Assembly: GCF_000424325.1 (NCBI RefSeq)
Contig: NZ_AUJR01000028.1
Span: forward strand, 1-64,000
Direction: 5' to 3'
DNA: 64,000 nucleotides
Source of the DNA: [Clostridium] clostridioforme AGR2157
GTDB taxonomy: Bacteria; Bacillota; Clostridia; Lachnospirales; Lachnospiraceae
The stretch's first letter is position 1, and each line of letters opens with the position of its first letter. Positions 23,357-31,922 of this stretch are shown here, in pieces. The position numbers and the translations under genes are program-made. A model generated the notes under the pieces. It saw nothing but the letters and a program-made list of their open reading frames with translations, did no database searches and was not told the DNA's origin.

Positions 23357-23385
23357 TTGACATATATGCATAATTGCTATATTAT
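23357..23385 (+). promoter_or_regulatory. Promoter of the sulfoglycolysis operon
   Basis: TTGACA (23357-23362) and TATTAT (23380-23385), 17 bp apart; an overlapping TATAAT lies at 23383-23388. It starts a leader of about 100 nt ahead of the transaldolase gene. Confidence 0.75.
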
Positions 23386-23392
23386 AATGGTA

Positions 23393-23407
23393 GTAAAAAC
23401 GCAAACA
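23393..23407. promoter_or_regulatory. cre-like site just downstream of the operon promoter
   Basis: GTAAAAACGCAAACA fits the CcpA operator pattern WTGNAANCGNWNNCW with two mismatches and lies at about +3 to +17, a common position for repression. Evidence is by pattern only. Confidence 0.35.
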
Positions 23408-23451
23408 AAGAAAAACATCTAATAAATTTTAACTTATCTTGCATTTTTAAT

Positions 23452-23476
23452 AATTAAATAATTAAATCAATTAAAA
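23452..23476. repeat. Three AATTAAA(T/A) direct repeats before the transaldolase gene
   Basis: AATTAAAT at 23452-23459 and 23460-23467 and AATTAAAA at 23469-23476, ending just before the ribosome site. They may be half-sites for the ROK regulator encoded at the end of the cluster. Confidence 0.4.
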
Positions 23477-23489
23477 TGAGGAAACAGAA

Positions 23490-24176
23490 ATGAAGTATTT
23501 TCTGGACAGCGCAAAACTGGATGAGATTCAGTACGCTTACAAAACATTTGGCATCGACGGTGTAACCACAAACCCTCGCCACATTATGCTGAGCGGCAAG
23601 CCGTTCATGACCGCGATCACCGACATTGCGAACTGGATCAAGGAAGAAGGGCTGGAAGGTATCGATCGATTCCCGGTATCCGTAGAGATTAATCCGCATC
23701 TGGATGATGCAGATGAGATGATCGAGATGGCAAAGAAGGTTGCTGCGCTCAGCCCGAACTTTGCAATCAAGATTCCGTGTACCGAGGCGGGCGTTACCGC
23801 TGCAAGAAAGCTGGAACAGATGGGCATCCGCACCAACGTGACTCTGGTATTCTCCCCGGCACAGGCTATTTTCGCGGCAAAGAACGGTTCCCTGTTCGTT
23901 TCTCCGTTCATCGGCTGGAAAGAGGCAAACGGCGAGGACTGCAAAGAATATATAAAGAACATTGTCGAGATTTACAAGAACTATGGTTTCTACGGCAAGA
24001 CTGAGATCATCTGCGCTGCCATCCGCACTCCGAAGCAGATCGTTGACTGTGCGGTAGCAGGTGCTGACATCGTAACCACTGGTCTGGCAGTATATCAGGA
24101 TGCCATGAAACACGCATACACCCATCAGGGTCTTGAGACTTTTATCAATGCGTGGGACAACACCATCACCGAGTAA
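23490..24176 (+). CDS. Transaldolase, probable 6-deoxy-6-sulfofructose transaldolase
   Basis: A 228-residue class I aldolase of the fructose-6-phosphate aldolase/transaldolase group. The Schiff-base lysine is K94 in FAIKIPCTEAG; TTNPRH (26-31) and NVTLVFSPAQA also match. Known: in the transaldolase branch of sulfoglycolysis such an enzyme splits 6-deoxy-6-sulfofructose and passes dihydroxyacetone to glyceraldehyde-3-phosphate, giving fructose-6-phosphate and 3-sulfolactaldehyde. I infer that role from the neighbours (sulfolactaldehyde reductase, sulfoquinovosidase). It is the first gene of the operon, with a weak GAGGAAA site. A plain FSA or short transaldolase is the alternative. Confidence 0.85.
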   Translation: MKYFLDSAKLDEIQYAYKTFGIDGVTTNPRHIMLSGKPFMTAITDIANWIKEEGLEGIDRFPVSVEINPHLDDADEMIEMAKKVAALSPNFAIKIPCTEAGVTAARKLEQMGIRTNVTLVFSPAQAIFAAKNGSLFVSPFIGWKEANGEDCKEYIKNIVEIYKNYGFYGKTEIICAAIRTPKQIVDCAVAGADIVTTGLAVYQDAMKHAYTHQGLETFINAWDNTITE

Positions 24177-24232
24177 GAAGAATTGTTGCGCGTCCCGATG
24201 GGGCGTCTGGTCAAGAATAAGGAGAAAACATC

Positions 24233-25090
24233 ATGAAAATCGGATTTATCGGTCTGGGCATCATGGGCGAGTCCATGTGCGAAAATATTGTTAAAAAGCA
24301 TGATGACACGGTTTATGTATTTGACTTTGTAAAAGAGAAGGTTGAGCTGCTTGCATCCAAAGGTGCGGCTGCCTGTGCAGACAGTGTGGAGCTGGCTGAG
24401 AAATCAGACGTCATCATTTCCATGGTTCCGAAATCAGAGCATTCCCGGTCCGTGTATACTGCGATCCTTGGAGTACTGAATGAATCCAAGATCTGTATCG
24501 ACATGAGCACCATTGATCCAAGCGTATCCGTTGATATTTCCGGGATGGTAAAGAAGACCGGCGCTCAGTTCATGGACGCACCGGTTGTAAAATCCAAACC
24601 GGCTGCAGTCGCAGGAAAGCTCGGCATCTATATGGGCGGCGATGAGGATGTGTGCGAGAAAATGCGTCCAATTCTGCTCTACATGGGCGAGAACGTGATT
24701 CGTATGGGCGGAAACGGCAAAGGACTTGTTATGAAGATCTGCCATAATGCGCTGGTTACCCAGATTCAGAATGGCGTAAACGAGACTCTGGCTCTTGCAC
24801 AGAAAAACGGAATCTCCATTCCGGATTATGCAACCGCAATCTCCTATGGCGGCGGACAGAACTTCTATCTGGACGGCCAGGCAGCGAAGCTGGCAGCAGA
24901 GGATTACACCACTGCATTCTCATTTGAAAATGCTGCAAAGGACGTAAATATCTGCATGAACCTTGCAAAAGAGTGCGGACTTGACATGCCGGGAGAGGCA
25001 AACGTTCAGAAGGTTTACCAGAAGGGTATGGAGATGGGCATCGGCAAGGATGACTGGAGATCAACCTTCAAACTGGTTAGAGGCTATTAG
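24233..25090 (+). CDS. Beta-hydroxyacid dehydrogenase, probable 3-sulfolactaldehyde reductase (YihU-like)
   Basis: A 285-residue NAD(P)-dependent enzyme. GFIGLGIMGESM binds the nucleotide, and K168 in GLVMKICHNALV is the catalytic lysine. The substrate loop reads DAPVVKSKPAA where ordinary family members have DAPVSGG; in E. coli YihU, as I recall, an arginine at this place (GRT) contacts the sulfonate, and here K120 takes that position. The expected reaction is reduction of 3-sulfolactaldehyde to 2,3-dihydroxypropane-1-sulfonate, which recycles NADH in an anaerobe. AAGGAG precedes the ATG. Confidence 0.85.
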   Translation: MKIGFIGLGIMGESMCENIVKKHDDTVYVFDFVKEKVELLASKGAAACADSVELAEKSDVIISMVPKSEHSRSVYTAILGVLNESKICIDMSTIDPSVSVDISGMVKKTGAQFMDAPVVKSKPAAVAGKLGIYMGGDEDVCEKMRPILLYMGENVIRMGGNGKGLVMKICHNALVTQIQNGVNETLALAQKNGISIPDYATAISYGGGQNFYLDGQAAKLAAEDYTTAFSFENAAKDVNICMNLAKECGLDMPGEANVQKVYQKGMEMGIGKDDWRSTFKLVRGY

Positions 25091-25107
25091 AGAAAGGCGG
25101 AGTTTCT

Positions 25108-25773
25108 ATGTTAAAGCATCTGAATGAAGTAAATGATGTGAAGATCCGTTCCGTAAAGGATCCGGAGTTCGCACCGTTTGGCCGCATTGTAACCGGTTAT
25201 GATTTTTCCGGTCTGATTTCATACATGGAGAGCAGCACGGAAATCCCGGAGAGCGGAAATATTTACCATGCCTCCGAGCCGGGACTGGAGGCAGATCCGG
25301 TCAAAGCGCAGGTGGAGAACGGTCTGTACGGCGGCATGGAAGTGGAAATCGGCTACTGCAACGGACGCAACACCACCTACAACGGTTTTGAATATCACAA
25401 GGGCAGCGAGCTCAACATTGCAGTGACGGATTTCATGCTGGCACTGGGCCACAGCTGGGAGATCAGGAACAATACCTACCGTGTGGAGGATGCCCGTGTA
25501 TTCTTTGTGGAAAAGGGCACCGCCATCGAAATGTATCAGACCACCCTGCACCTTTCCCCATGCCGCGTGACGGACGAGGGATTTAAGGGTATCGTGCTCC
25601 TTCCGAAAGGAACCAATACTCCGCTGACTGCGAAGCCGGATCAGCTGGAGCCGGAGAACCGTCTGCTTTTGCAAAAGAACAAATGGGTAATCGCTCATCC
25701 GGAGAGAGAACCTCTGATCAGACAGGGCGCATTTCCGGGGCTTCTGGGCGAGAACAAAGAACTGAAATATTGA
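25108..25773 (+). CDS. DUF4867 family protein (cupin-like)
   Basis: A 221-residue cytoplasmic protein I assign to DUF4867, a cupin-like family seen in sugar clusters of Firmicutes. It has a cupin-type core (EYHKGSELNIAVTDF, then VFFVEKGTAIEMYQTTLHLSP) with possible metal ligands H and E. No catalytic role is established. Within this operon the uncovered steps are mutarotation of sulfoquinovose and its isomerisation to sulfofructose, so an epimerase/isomerase role is a reasonable guess, shared with the fucose-isomerase-like protein. GGCGGAG precedes the ATG; it starts 17 bp after the reductase. Confidence 0.75.
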   Translation: MLKHLNEVNDVKIRSVKDPEFAPFGRIVTGYDFSGLISYMESSTEIPESGNIYHASEPGLEADPVKAQVENGLYGGMEVEIGYCNGRNTTYNGFEYHKGSELNIAVTDFMLALGHSWEIRNNTYRVEDARVFFVEKGTAIEMYQTTLHLSPCRVTDEGFKGIVLLPKGTNTPLTAKPDQLEPENRLLLQKNKWVIAHPEREPLIRQGAFPGLLGENKELKY

Positions 25774-25783
25774 GGATATTCCT

Positions 25784-27793
25784 ATGAAACTTGTACATAA
25801 CGGCACAGATTGGTCGCTGGTGAACGGTAATAAGACCATTCTGTCACAGAAAATCGGAAAACCGGTGATTTACGTGGGCTGCGGACAGGAAAACGTATAT
25901 ATGTACCGGGGCAACTTTAAGATTGAGGATTATGTGATCGAGCGCCGTCCGCTGGCAGCATTGGTGGTAAAAGTGGATGAGAATGGAGCGGAGATTGACT
26001 TTGGCGGCGAGATGACGATGGTGATCCGTCTGGATGGTGATCTGGCTCAGCTTTCCTTTACAAATGTAAATCCTGCGATCAACCGCTTCTGGTTCCGCGT
26101 CGATGCGAAGGAAACCGAGCACTGCTATGGCTGTGGAGAGCAGATGTCCTACTTCAATCTGCGCGGAAGACATTTCCCGCTCTGGACTTCCGAGCCGGGT
26201 GTGGGACGTGACAAAACAACTTACGTAACCTGGCGTTCCGATGTGGAAAACGGCGGAGCAGGCGGAGATTATTACAATACTAATTACCCGCAGCCGACCT
26301 TTGTATCTTCCGAGCATTATTATCTCCATGTGGATTCTACCGCATATGCGGACTTTGATTTCCGCAATCCGGATTTTCACGAGCTGCAGATCTGGGAGGT
26401 TCCTGCTTCGATCCGCATCGAGGCGGCAGGCAGCTTTCTGGAACTGCTGGAAAAGGAGAGTGCATTTTTCGGACGTCAGACGGAGCTTCCGGAATGGGTC
26501 TACAACGGACTGATCATGGGCGTACAGGGCGGAAACGAGCGTTCCTTCGGGCTCATGGAAAAAACTCTGGAAAACAGAATCAAGGTTTCCGGGGTCTGGT
26601 GTCAGGACTGGAGCGGCAAGCGCGTCACATCCTTCGGCAAACGTCTTCAATGGGACTGGCATTTCCATCAGGAAATGTATCCGGAGCTGCCGAAGCATAT
26701 TGAAGAGCTGCACAAACGCGGAATCAAATTCCTTGGCTATGTCAATCCGTACCTGGTAAATGACGGTGAGCTTTACAAAGAAGGTCTGAAAAAGGGCGCA
26801 TTTGCAAAGAAGAGCGATGGAACCGAATATCTGGTGGATTTCGGCGAGTTCTACTGCGCAGTGGTGGATCTGACGAATCCGGAAGCATACCAGTGGTTCA
26901 AGGACGAGGTCATCAAAAAACACAGTCTGGATATCGGAATTGATGGATGGATGGCAGACTTCGGCGAGTACCTTCCGACAGACGATATCGTTCTTCACAG
27001 CGGAAAATCCGCAATGATCGAGCATAATCACTGGCCGGCTTTATGGGCACAGTGCAACTATGACGCGCTGGCTGAGACCGGAAAGCTGGGCGAGGTTGTC
27101 TACTTCATGCGTGCCGGCGCGACGGGAAGCCAGAAGCACTGTACGCTTCTCTGGGCAGGAGACCAGTCTGTTGACTTTACCATCCATGACGGTCTTGCAA
27201 CCGTAATTTGTGCGGCACTGAGTGCGGGCATGATCGGCTGCGGTCTGTCACACAGCGATATCGGCGGTTATACTTCTCTGTTCGGCAATACCCGCACGAA
27301 GGAACTGTTCCTTCGCTGGGCGGAGATGGCGGCATTCACTCCGGTGATGAGAACCCACGAGTGCAACCGCCCGAACGAGAATTTCCAGTATTACGATGAC
27401 GAGGACTGCATGAAACAGCTGGCGCGTCTGGTTGACGTTTACACCATGCTGGCTCCGTACATTAAAACTCTGGTGGCGGAAAATGCGGCAAAGGGTGTTC
27501 CGGTACAGCGTCCGATGTTCCTGCATTACGAGCAGGATCTGCGCTGCTACGACATCCAGTATCAGTACATGCTGGGCAGCGACATGGTGGTGGCTCCGGT
27601 GTATCAGTCCGGACAGGCAGAATGGCCGGTATACCTTCCGGAAGGTGAGTGGGTTCATTTGTGGACCGGCGCAGAGTACGGACAGGGCGATTACAGCGTG
27701 GCGGCTCCGATGGGAGATACACCGGTATTATACCGGAAGGATTCCGTATGGGCAAAGCTGTTTGAATCGATTCGTGAAAAATACGGGAAGTAA
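25784..27793 (+). CDS. GH31 glycosidase, probable sulfoquinovosidase (YihQ-like)
   Basis: A 669-residue family 31 alpha-glycosidase. The nucleophile is D392 in GWMADFGEY and the acid/base is D460 in WAGDQSVDF, in the same context as in E. coli YihQ. The sulfonate-recognising motif of sulfoquinovosidases appears as QDWSGKR followed by FGKRLQWDW, with R287 and W290. It would release sulfoquinovose from sulfoquinovosyl glycerol, the deacylated plant sulfolipid. No signal peptide, so the glycoside is imported intact. The gene is 10 bp after the DUF4867 gene. Confidence 0.9.
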   Translation: MKLVHNGTDWSLVNGNKTILSQKIGKPVIYVGCGQENVYMYRGNFKIEDYVIERRPLAALVVKVDENGAEIDFGGEMTMVIRLDGDLAQLSFTNVNPAINRFWFRVDAKETEHCYGCGEQMSYFNLRGRHFPLWTSEPGVGRDKTTYVTWRSDVENGGAGGDYYNTNYPQPTFVSSEHYYLHVDSTAYADFDFRNPDFHELQIWEVPASIRIEAAGSFLELLEKESAFFGRQTELPEWVYNGLIMGVQGGNERSFGLMEKTLENRIKVSGVWCQDWSGKRVTSFGKRLQWDWHFHQEMYPELPKHIEELHKRGIKFLGYVNPYLVNDGELYKEGLKKGAFAKKSDGTEYLVDFGEFYCAVVDLTNPEAYQWFKDEVIKKHSLDIGIDGWMADFGEYLPTDDIVLHSGKSAMIEHNHWPALWAQCNYDALAETGKLGEVVYFMRAGATGSQKHCTLLWAGDQSVDFTIHDGLATVICAALSAGMIGCGLSHSDIGGYTSLFGNTRTKELFLRWAEMAAFTPVMRTHECNRPNENFQYYDDEDCMKQLARLVDVYTMLAPYIKTLVAENAAKGVPVQRPMFLHYEQDLRCYDIQYQYMLGSDMVVAPVYQSGQAEWPVYLPEGEWVHLWTGAEYGQGDYSVAAPMGDTPVLYRKDSVWAKLFESIREKYGK

Positions 27794-27799
27794 AAAACT

Positions 27800-28558
27800 A
27801 TGATGAATTTAGTCTGTTTCTATCTGGTGATATTTCTGTCGAATATTATTCACGGAATCACCGGATTTGCGGGAACGATTCTCGCAATGCCGTTCGGTCT
27901 GATGCTGGTCGGATATGCGACAGCGAAGCCGGTACTGAATGTGCTGGGACTGCTGTCGGGAATATACGTGTTCGTGGGCTTTCATGACAGCGTGAATTGG
28001 AAAGAACTGAAAAAGATCGTTGTGGTGATGGCGGCAGGAATTGTCGGAGGCATTCTTATTCGGGGAATGTTGGCTGGTAGGGAACAGATGCTTTACCGGA
28101 TTCTTGGTATATTTGTTATATTATTATCAATCCAGGGACTGGCAAAACAGTTGCAGATACCTGGCAGTACGCAGCAGCAGAAGGATGTCTTGATTCAGAC
28201 ACATGATACCCCTCTTCTTTACCTTCTGCTGGCTGCTGCCGGTATTATCCACGGGATTTTCGTTTCGGGAGGACCGCTTTTAATCGGTTACCTGACACGA
28301 AAAGTCCGTGATAAAGTCAGCTTCCGAGCAACTATTTCAACCATATGGATTTTTCTGAATTCCCTGATTCTGTTTGATGATATCCGGGCGGGGCTTTGGG
28401 ATCTGCATCTGGTAAGCATACAGCTGATCAGCGTTCCGTTTATGCTCGCCGGCATGTTTATCGGGGGAAAGCTGTATGCGATCATGAGTCAGAAACTGTT
28501 TATGGTGATTACTTACATTCTCCTGCTAATTTCCGGTGCATACTTGTTGATGAAATGA
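27800..28558 (+). CDS. TauE/SafE-family permease, probable sulfonate exporter
   Basis: A 252-residue integral membrane protein with about eight hydrophobic segments and the family's two-fold repeat (NIIHGITGFAGTILAMPFG and GIIHGIFVSGGPLLIGY). TauE/SafE proteins export sulfite or organosulfonates and recur in sulfoglycolysis clusters. Here the likely cargo is dihydroxypropanesulfonate. It starts 6 bp after the sulfoquinovosidase. Ribosome site is weak (GGAAG). The 120 bp after it hold no gene. Confidence 0.85.
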   Translation: MMNLVCFYLVIFLSNIIHGITGFAGTILAMPFGLMLVGYATAKPVLNVLGLLSGIYVFVGFHDSVNWKELKKIVVVMAAGIVGGILIRGMLAGREQMLYRILGIFVILLSIQGLAKQLQIPGSTQQQKDVLIQTHDTPLLYLLLAAAGIIHGIFVSGGPLLIGYLTRKVRDKVSFRATISTIWIFLNSLILFDDIRAGLWDLHLVSIQLISVPFMLAGMFIGGKLYAIMSQKLFMVITYILLLISGAYLLMK

Positions 28559-28681
28559 CGAATGGCGAAAAGGCAAAGGACGCAAAAAGGAATCGTGTTA
28601 TCTCCAAAATAAGTTCCCGGCTGCTTTCGGCCGAGCTTATCGTATAAAACTAAATAATTATTTTCAGGAGGGCTTTACATT

Positions 28682-29758
28682 ATGAAAAAGAAAGTTTTGG
28701 CACTGGCACTGGCGATTACCACTGCAATGTCTCTGGCTGGCTGCGGGGGCAACTCAGGCAGCACGGCATCAACTACCGCGGCAGCAGCTTCTGCTGAGAC
28801 CACTGCTGCAGCTCTCTCAAACTCCGGGGCAGAAACCATCAAGATTATCTGCCCTTACGGTGTAGGAGGAACCGCAGATGTAATCGCAAGAAAGTATGCG
28901 CTGGTAGCAGGAAAAACACATCCGGAATATAACTTCATTGTAGAAAATATGACTGGCGGTGACGGTTTTGCAGCAGCAAACTATTATACTGATCAGGATG
29001 CTTCGACAAGAGAAATCCTTGTTTACGGTTACGGCGTTGCGTATCGTCATGACTTGGGCAAGAAATATAACACCGAAGTTGTTGACTTTGACCGTGCAGA
29101 TATCTACCCGGTAGCAACCGTAGACGACAGAACCTGGATTATGTACACCACTCCGGCTCAGACTCTGGAGAGCATTCTTGCAAAGGCGAAAGAGGGCGGC
29201 ATTAAGATGTCTGGCGGTAATCCGCTGTCTGATCCGCATCTGGCTTTAGGTTCCCTGATCGCTCAGGAAGGCGGTAAGGTAATGGTAGTTCCTTATGATG
29301 GGGGCGCAGCTCAGAAGAAAGGTCTGACAGATGGCGAGGTTGATGTATTCGTAGGAACTACTCAGGCAGCTTTGGAAGATGTAGAGGCAGGCACCATGAT
29401 TCCGATCCTTGCATTCTCTGAGAGTGCATTCGAAGGATTCAAAGGCCCGAACGGCGACATTCCGGTTCCGGGTATCGCAGGCGATGCAAAGGCTCCGGAA
29501 CTTGATGCTTCCAAGGATTACACCGGTTCCATTCTTGCAGCAGGCGGCTTCGTGGCAGTCCGCACCGGCGCAGATCAGGCATGGATCGATGAGATCGTTC
29601 AGATTTCCAAGGATGTATGGGCAGATGCTGAGTACAGTGACTGGATCAGCGAGATCATGCTGAACAAGTGTGAGATCTATGGTGAGGATGCTGTGAAACA
29701 TCTGGAATCTGCATGTGAGAAGGCAGTCGCTGCATTTGATACACTGAGTGGACAGTAA
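28682..29758 (+). CDS. Tripartite tricarboxylate transporter, substrate-binding lipoprotein (TctC)
   Basis: A 358-residue lipoprotein: signal MKKKVLALALAITTAMSLAGC with the lipobox cysteine at residue 21, an Ala/Thr/Ser linker, then a Bug/TctC-type binding domain (ICPYGVGGTADVIARKYA, ENMTGGDGFAAANYY, VMVVPYDGGAAQKK, AGGFVAVR). It would capture the ligand outside the membrane. With TctB and TctA downstream it forms a full TTT system, which classically carries citrate and other carboxylates; in this operon the anionic sugar sulfonate or its glycoside is the obvious candidate. Confidence 0.9.
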   Translation: MKKKVLALALAITTAMSLAGCGGNSGSTASTTAAAASAETTAAALSNSGAETIKIICPYGVGGTADVIARKYALVAGKTHPEYNFIVENMTGGDGFAAANYYTDQDASTREILVYGYGVAYRHDLGKKYNTEVVDFDRADIYPVATVDDRTWIMYTTPAQTLESILAKAKEGGIKMSGGNPLSDPHLALGSLIAQEGGKVMVVPYDGGAAQKKGLTDGEVDVFVGTTQAALEDVEAGTMIPILAFSESAFEGFKGPNGDIPVPGIAGDAKAPELDASKDYTGSILAAGGFVAVRTGADQAWIDEIVQISKDVWADAEYSDWISEIMLNKCEIYGEDAVKHLESACEKAVAAFDTLSGQ

Positions 29759-29787
29759 AAGAGTAGCGATTGACAATAAAACGGCGA

Positions 29788-29805
29788 GGCTGTCTTTGGA
29801 CAGCC
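29788..29805 (+). other. Stem-loop between tctC and tctB
   Basis: GGCTGTC (29788-29794) and GACAGCC (29799-29805) form a 7-bp stem with a 4-nt loop, no T-run. It may protect the tctC message so that more binding protein than permease is made. Confidence 0.5.
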
Positions 29806-29842
29806 AGAAGCCTTCGTTCATTAGGAGAAAGGATATATTCGG

Positions 29843-30310
29843 ATGAAATTCAAAATTAAAACGAATCTTTGGTCCGGCATTATCATGGGGGTATTCGGTG
29901 CAGTTATGCTGTTCGTAATGCCGAATCAGGTACGTCTGCCGATGTTTGACTCAGGCGCGCCGAGCCCGCGTATTATCCCGGGTATCTGCCTGGCAGGGAC
30001 ACTGATTTGTTCCGTGATTCTGCTGATTGAGAGTCTGGTCTTCAAGAAAGAAAAAGAGATTGAGTTTGACTGGGCAAAAGAGAAGCCATGTATTTTTCTG
30101 ATTGTGCTGCTTTGTGCATTTGTGGCACTGATCATCAACATCGGATTTATTCCGGGGGTAGTGATTATCTTCCCGATCATGTTGTGGTACTGCGGCGAAC
30201 GGAAACCGTTCATTTACATATTCACACTGGCAGCAGGAATCGGAATATTCTTCCTGTTTTATTATGTGTTCCATATTTCACTGCCGGGAATTCCGGGATT
30301 TGGAGGTTGA
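29843..30310 (+). CDS. TTT transporter small membrane subunit (TctB)
   Basis: A 155-residue membrane protein with four predicted hydrophobic segments and the TctB-type opening (LWSGIIMGVFGAVMLFVMPNQ, then SPRIIPGICLAGTLICSVIL). It pairs with TctA in the permease. AGGAGAAAGG precedes the ATG at a slightly long distance. Its stop lies 4 bp ahead of the tctA start. Confidence 0.85.
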   Translation: MKFKIKTNLWSGIIMGVFGAVMLFVMPNQVRLPMFDSGAPSPRIIPGICLAGTLICSVILLIESLVFKKEKEIEFDWAKEKPCIFLIVLLCAFVALIINIGFIPGVVIIFPIMLWYCGERKPFIYIFTLAAGIGIFFLFYYVFHISLPGIPGFGG

Positions 30311-30314
30311 TGAT

Positions 30315-31859
30315 ATGGGTGATTTTCAGCAGGTTATACTTGCGGTTACGCAGGTATTCACAGTTGTAAACCTTTCTGTAATATTTGGCGGTCTGGTTCT
30401 TGGTATGATCGTTGGATGTATTCCGGGACTGAGCGTAACTCTTGGTATTATTCTTCTGCTTCCGCTGACCTATTCCTTTTCCTCTCCGGATACAGCGATC
30501 ATTTCCCTTCTGGCTGTATACGTAGGAGGTATGTACGGCGGTTCCATCAGTGCGATTACTCTGAATACACCCGGTACGAACTCGGCGATTGCGACAACCT
30601 TTGACGGTTATCCGCTGGCAAAGAAAGGTAAAGTAAAAAAGGCGCTGGACACATCGCTGTTTGCATCCGTATTCGGCGGTCTGTTCTCCGCAATCCTGCT
30701 GTTGGTTTGCGCTTCTTTCATTACAAAGCTGGTATCCAGATTTGCATCGGTTGAATATTTTTCAATGGCAATCCTCGGTATCTCTTTGATCGCAGGTGTA
30801 AGCGGCGACAGCCTTCCGAAGGGAATTATGTCCGGTCTGCTGGGTATCCTGATGGCGGCAATCGGTTCCGACGCTGTAACCGGCGTTATGCGTTTTACCT
30901 TTGGCATTGATGCACTGAAGTATGGCATTGACATGCTTCCGGCCATGATCGCGCTGATCGCATTGACTCAGGTGGTTCAAAAGCTGAGAGATTTCGTTCT
31001 GGCAGAAGGACAGCTAGATGATGTCACAAAAATTGACAATCAGGGAATTACGCGCAGGGAGATGCTTTCCATCCTTCCGGCATGTTTCCGATCATCTGCA
31101 ATCGCTTCTATTCTCGGTGCAATGCCGGGTGTCGGAGGCGGTGTTGCACAGTTCATGTGCTACAACGAGTGCCGCAGAGCTTCCAAACGTCCACAGGATT
31201 TTGGAAAAGGAAGTCTGGAGGGTATCGCGGCGGCAGAGTCCAGTAACAACGCGGTTGTGGGGTCCGCTATGATCCCGCTGCTGACTCTGGGTATCCCGGG
31301 CGACGGCGTAACGGCGCTGCTTCTGGGTGCATTCATTCTTCACGGCATCCAGCCGGGCCCGAATATGTTTACTAAACAGGGCGTAATCGCATATTCGATC
31401 ATCCTGGGATGTCTGGTAGCAAATATTTTCCTGTACCCGATCGGTCTGTTCCTGACCCGCGCGGTGGCGAAGATCGTTCAGGTTCGTTACACCTATCTGG
31501 CTCCGGTTATCATCATTTTCTGTTTTGCAGGTGCGTTTGCGGCGACTGGAAATACCAAGGAGCTTGTTCTGACCGCTGCCATCCTGATATTCAGCTATCT
31601 GCTGGTGCTGCTGGATATTTCCTCCACACCGCTGATGCTGGGCATGATTCTGGCGGATATCATGGAAATGAACTTCGTAACCAGTATGATGAGCTATGAC
31701 AGAGATTATCTGATTTTCTTCAAGCGTCCGATTTCCTGTGTCATCCTGATTCTGACGGTTGTTCTGGTTATTTCCATGATCCGCATCAACAAGAAGGTTG
31801 AGGCATTAAATCAGGCGCAAATGGAGGAAATCAAAAAAGAGCAGGAAACCATCGGGTAA
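30315..31859 (+). CDS. TTT transporter large permease subunit (TctA)
   Basis: A 514-residue permease with about 11-12 hydrophobic segments. Family motifs are visible: GCIPGLSVTLGIILLLPLT, AVYVGGMYGGSISAITLNTPG, GVGGGVAQF and LTLGIPGDGVTALLLGAF. The start ATG 30315 follows GGAGG; the frame opens 17 codons earlier inside tctB without a site. Completes the TctC-B-A system. Confidence 0.9.
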   Translation: MGDFQQVILAVTQVFTVVNLSVIFGGLVLGMIVGCIPGLSVTLGIILLLPLTYSFSSPDTAIISLLAVYVGGMYGGSISAITLNTPGTNSAIATTFDGYPLAKKGKVKKALDTSLFASVFGGLFSAILLLVCASFITKLVSRFASVEYFSMAILGISLIAGVSGDSLPKGIMSGLLGILMAAIGSDAVTGVMRFTFGIDALKYGIDMLPAMIALIALTQVVQKLRDFVLAEGQLDDVTKIDNQGITRREMLSILPACFRSSAIASILGAMPGVGGGVAQFMCYNECRRASKRPQDFGKGSLEGIAAAESSNNAVVGSAMIPLLTLGIPGDGVTALLLGAFILHGIQPGPNMFTKQGVIAYSIILGCLVANIFLYPIGLFLTRAVAKIVQVRYTYLAPVIIIFCFAGAFAATGNTKELVLTAAILIFSYLLVLLDISSTPLMLGMILADIMEMNFVTSMMSYDRDYLIFFKRPISCVILILTVVLVISMIRINKKVEALNQAQMEEIKKEQETIG

Positions 31860-31922
31860 AGATAATGACAGAAAACAGTCGAATTACAGATTCCTGAAAT
31901 AGGAATGAAAGGAGTATATCAC

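Noticed and set aside
25844-27031. Minus-strand frame of 395 codons inside the GH31 gene
   Set aside because: Antisense shadow of a high-GC coding region; no family features, while the plus strand has all catalytic motifs.
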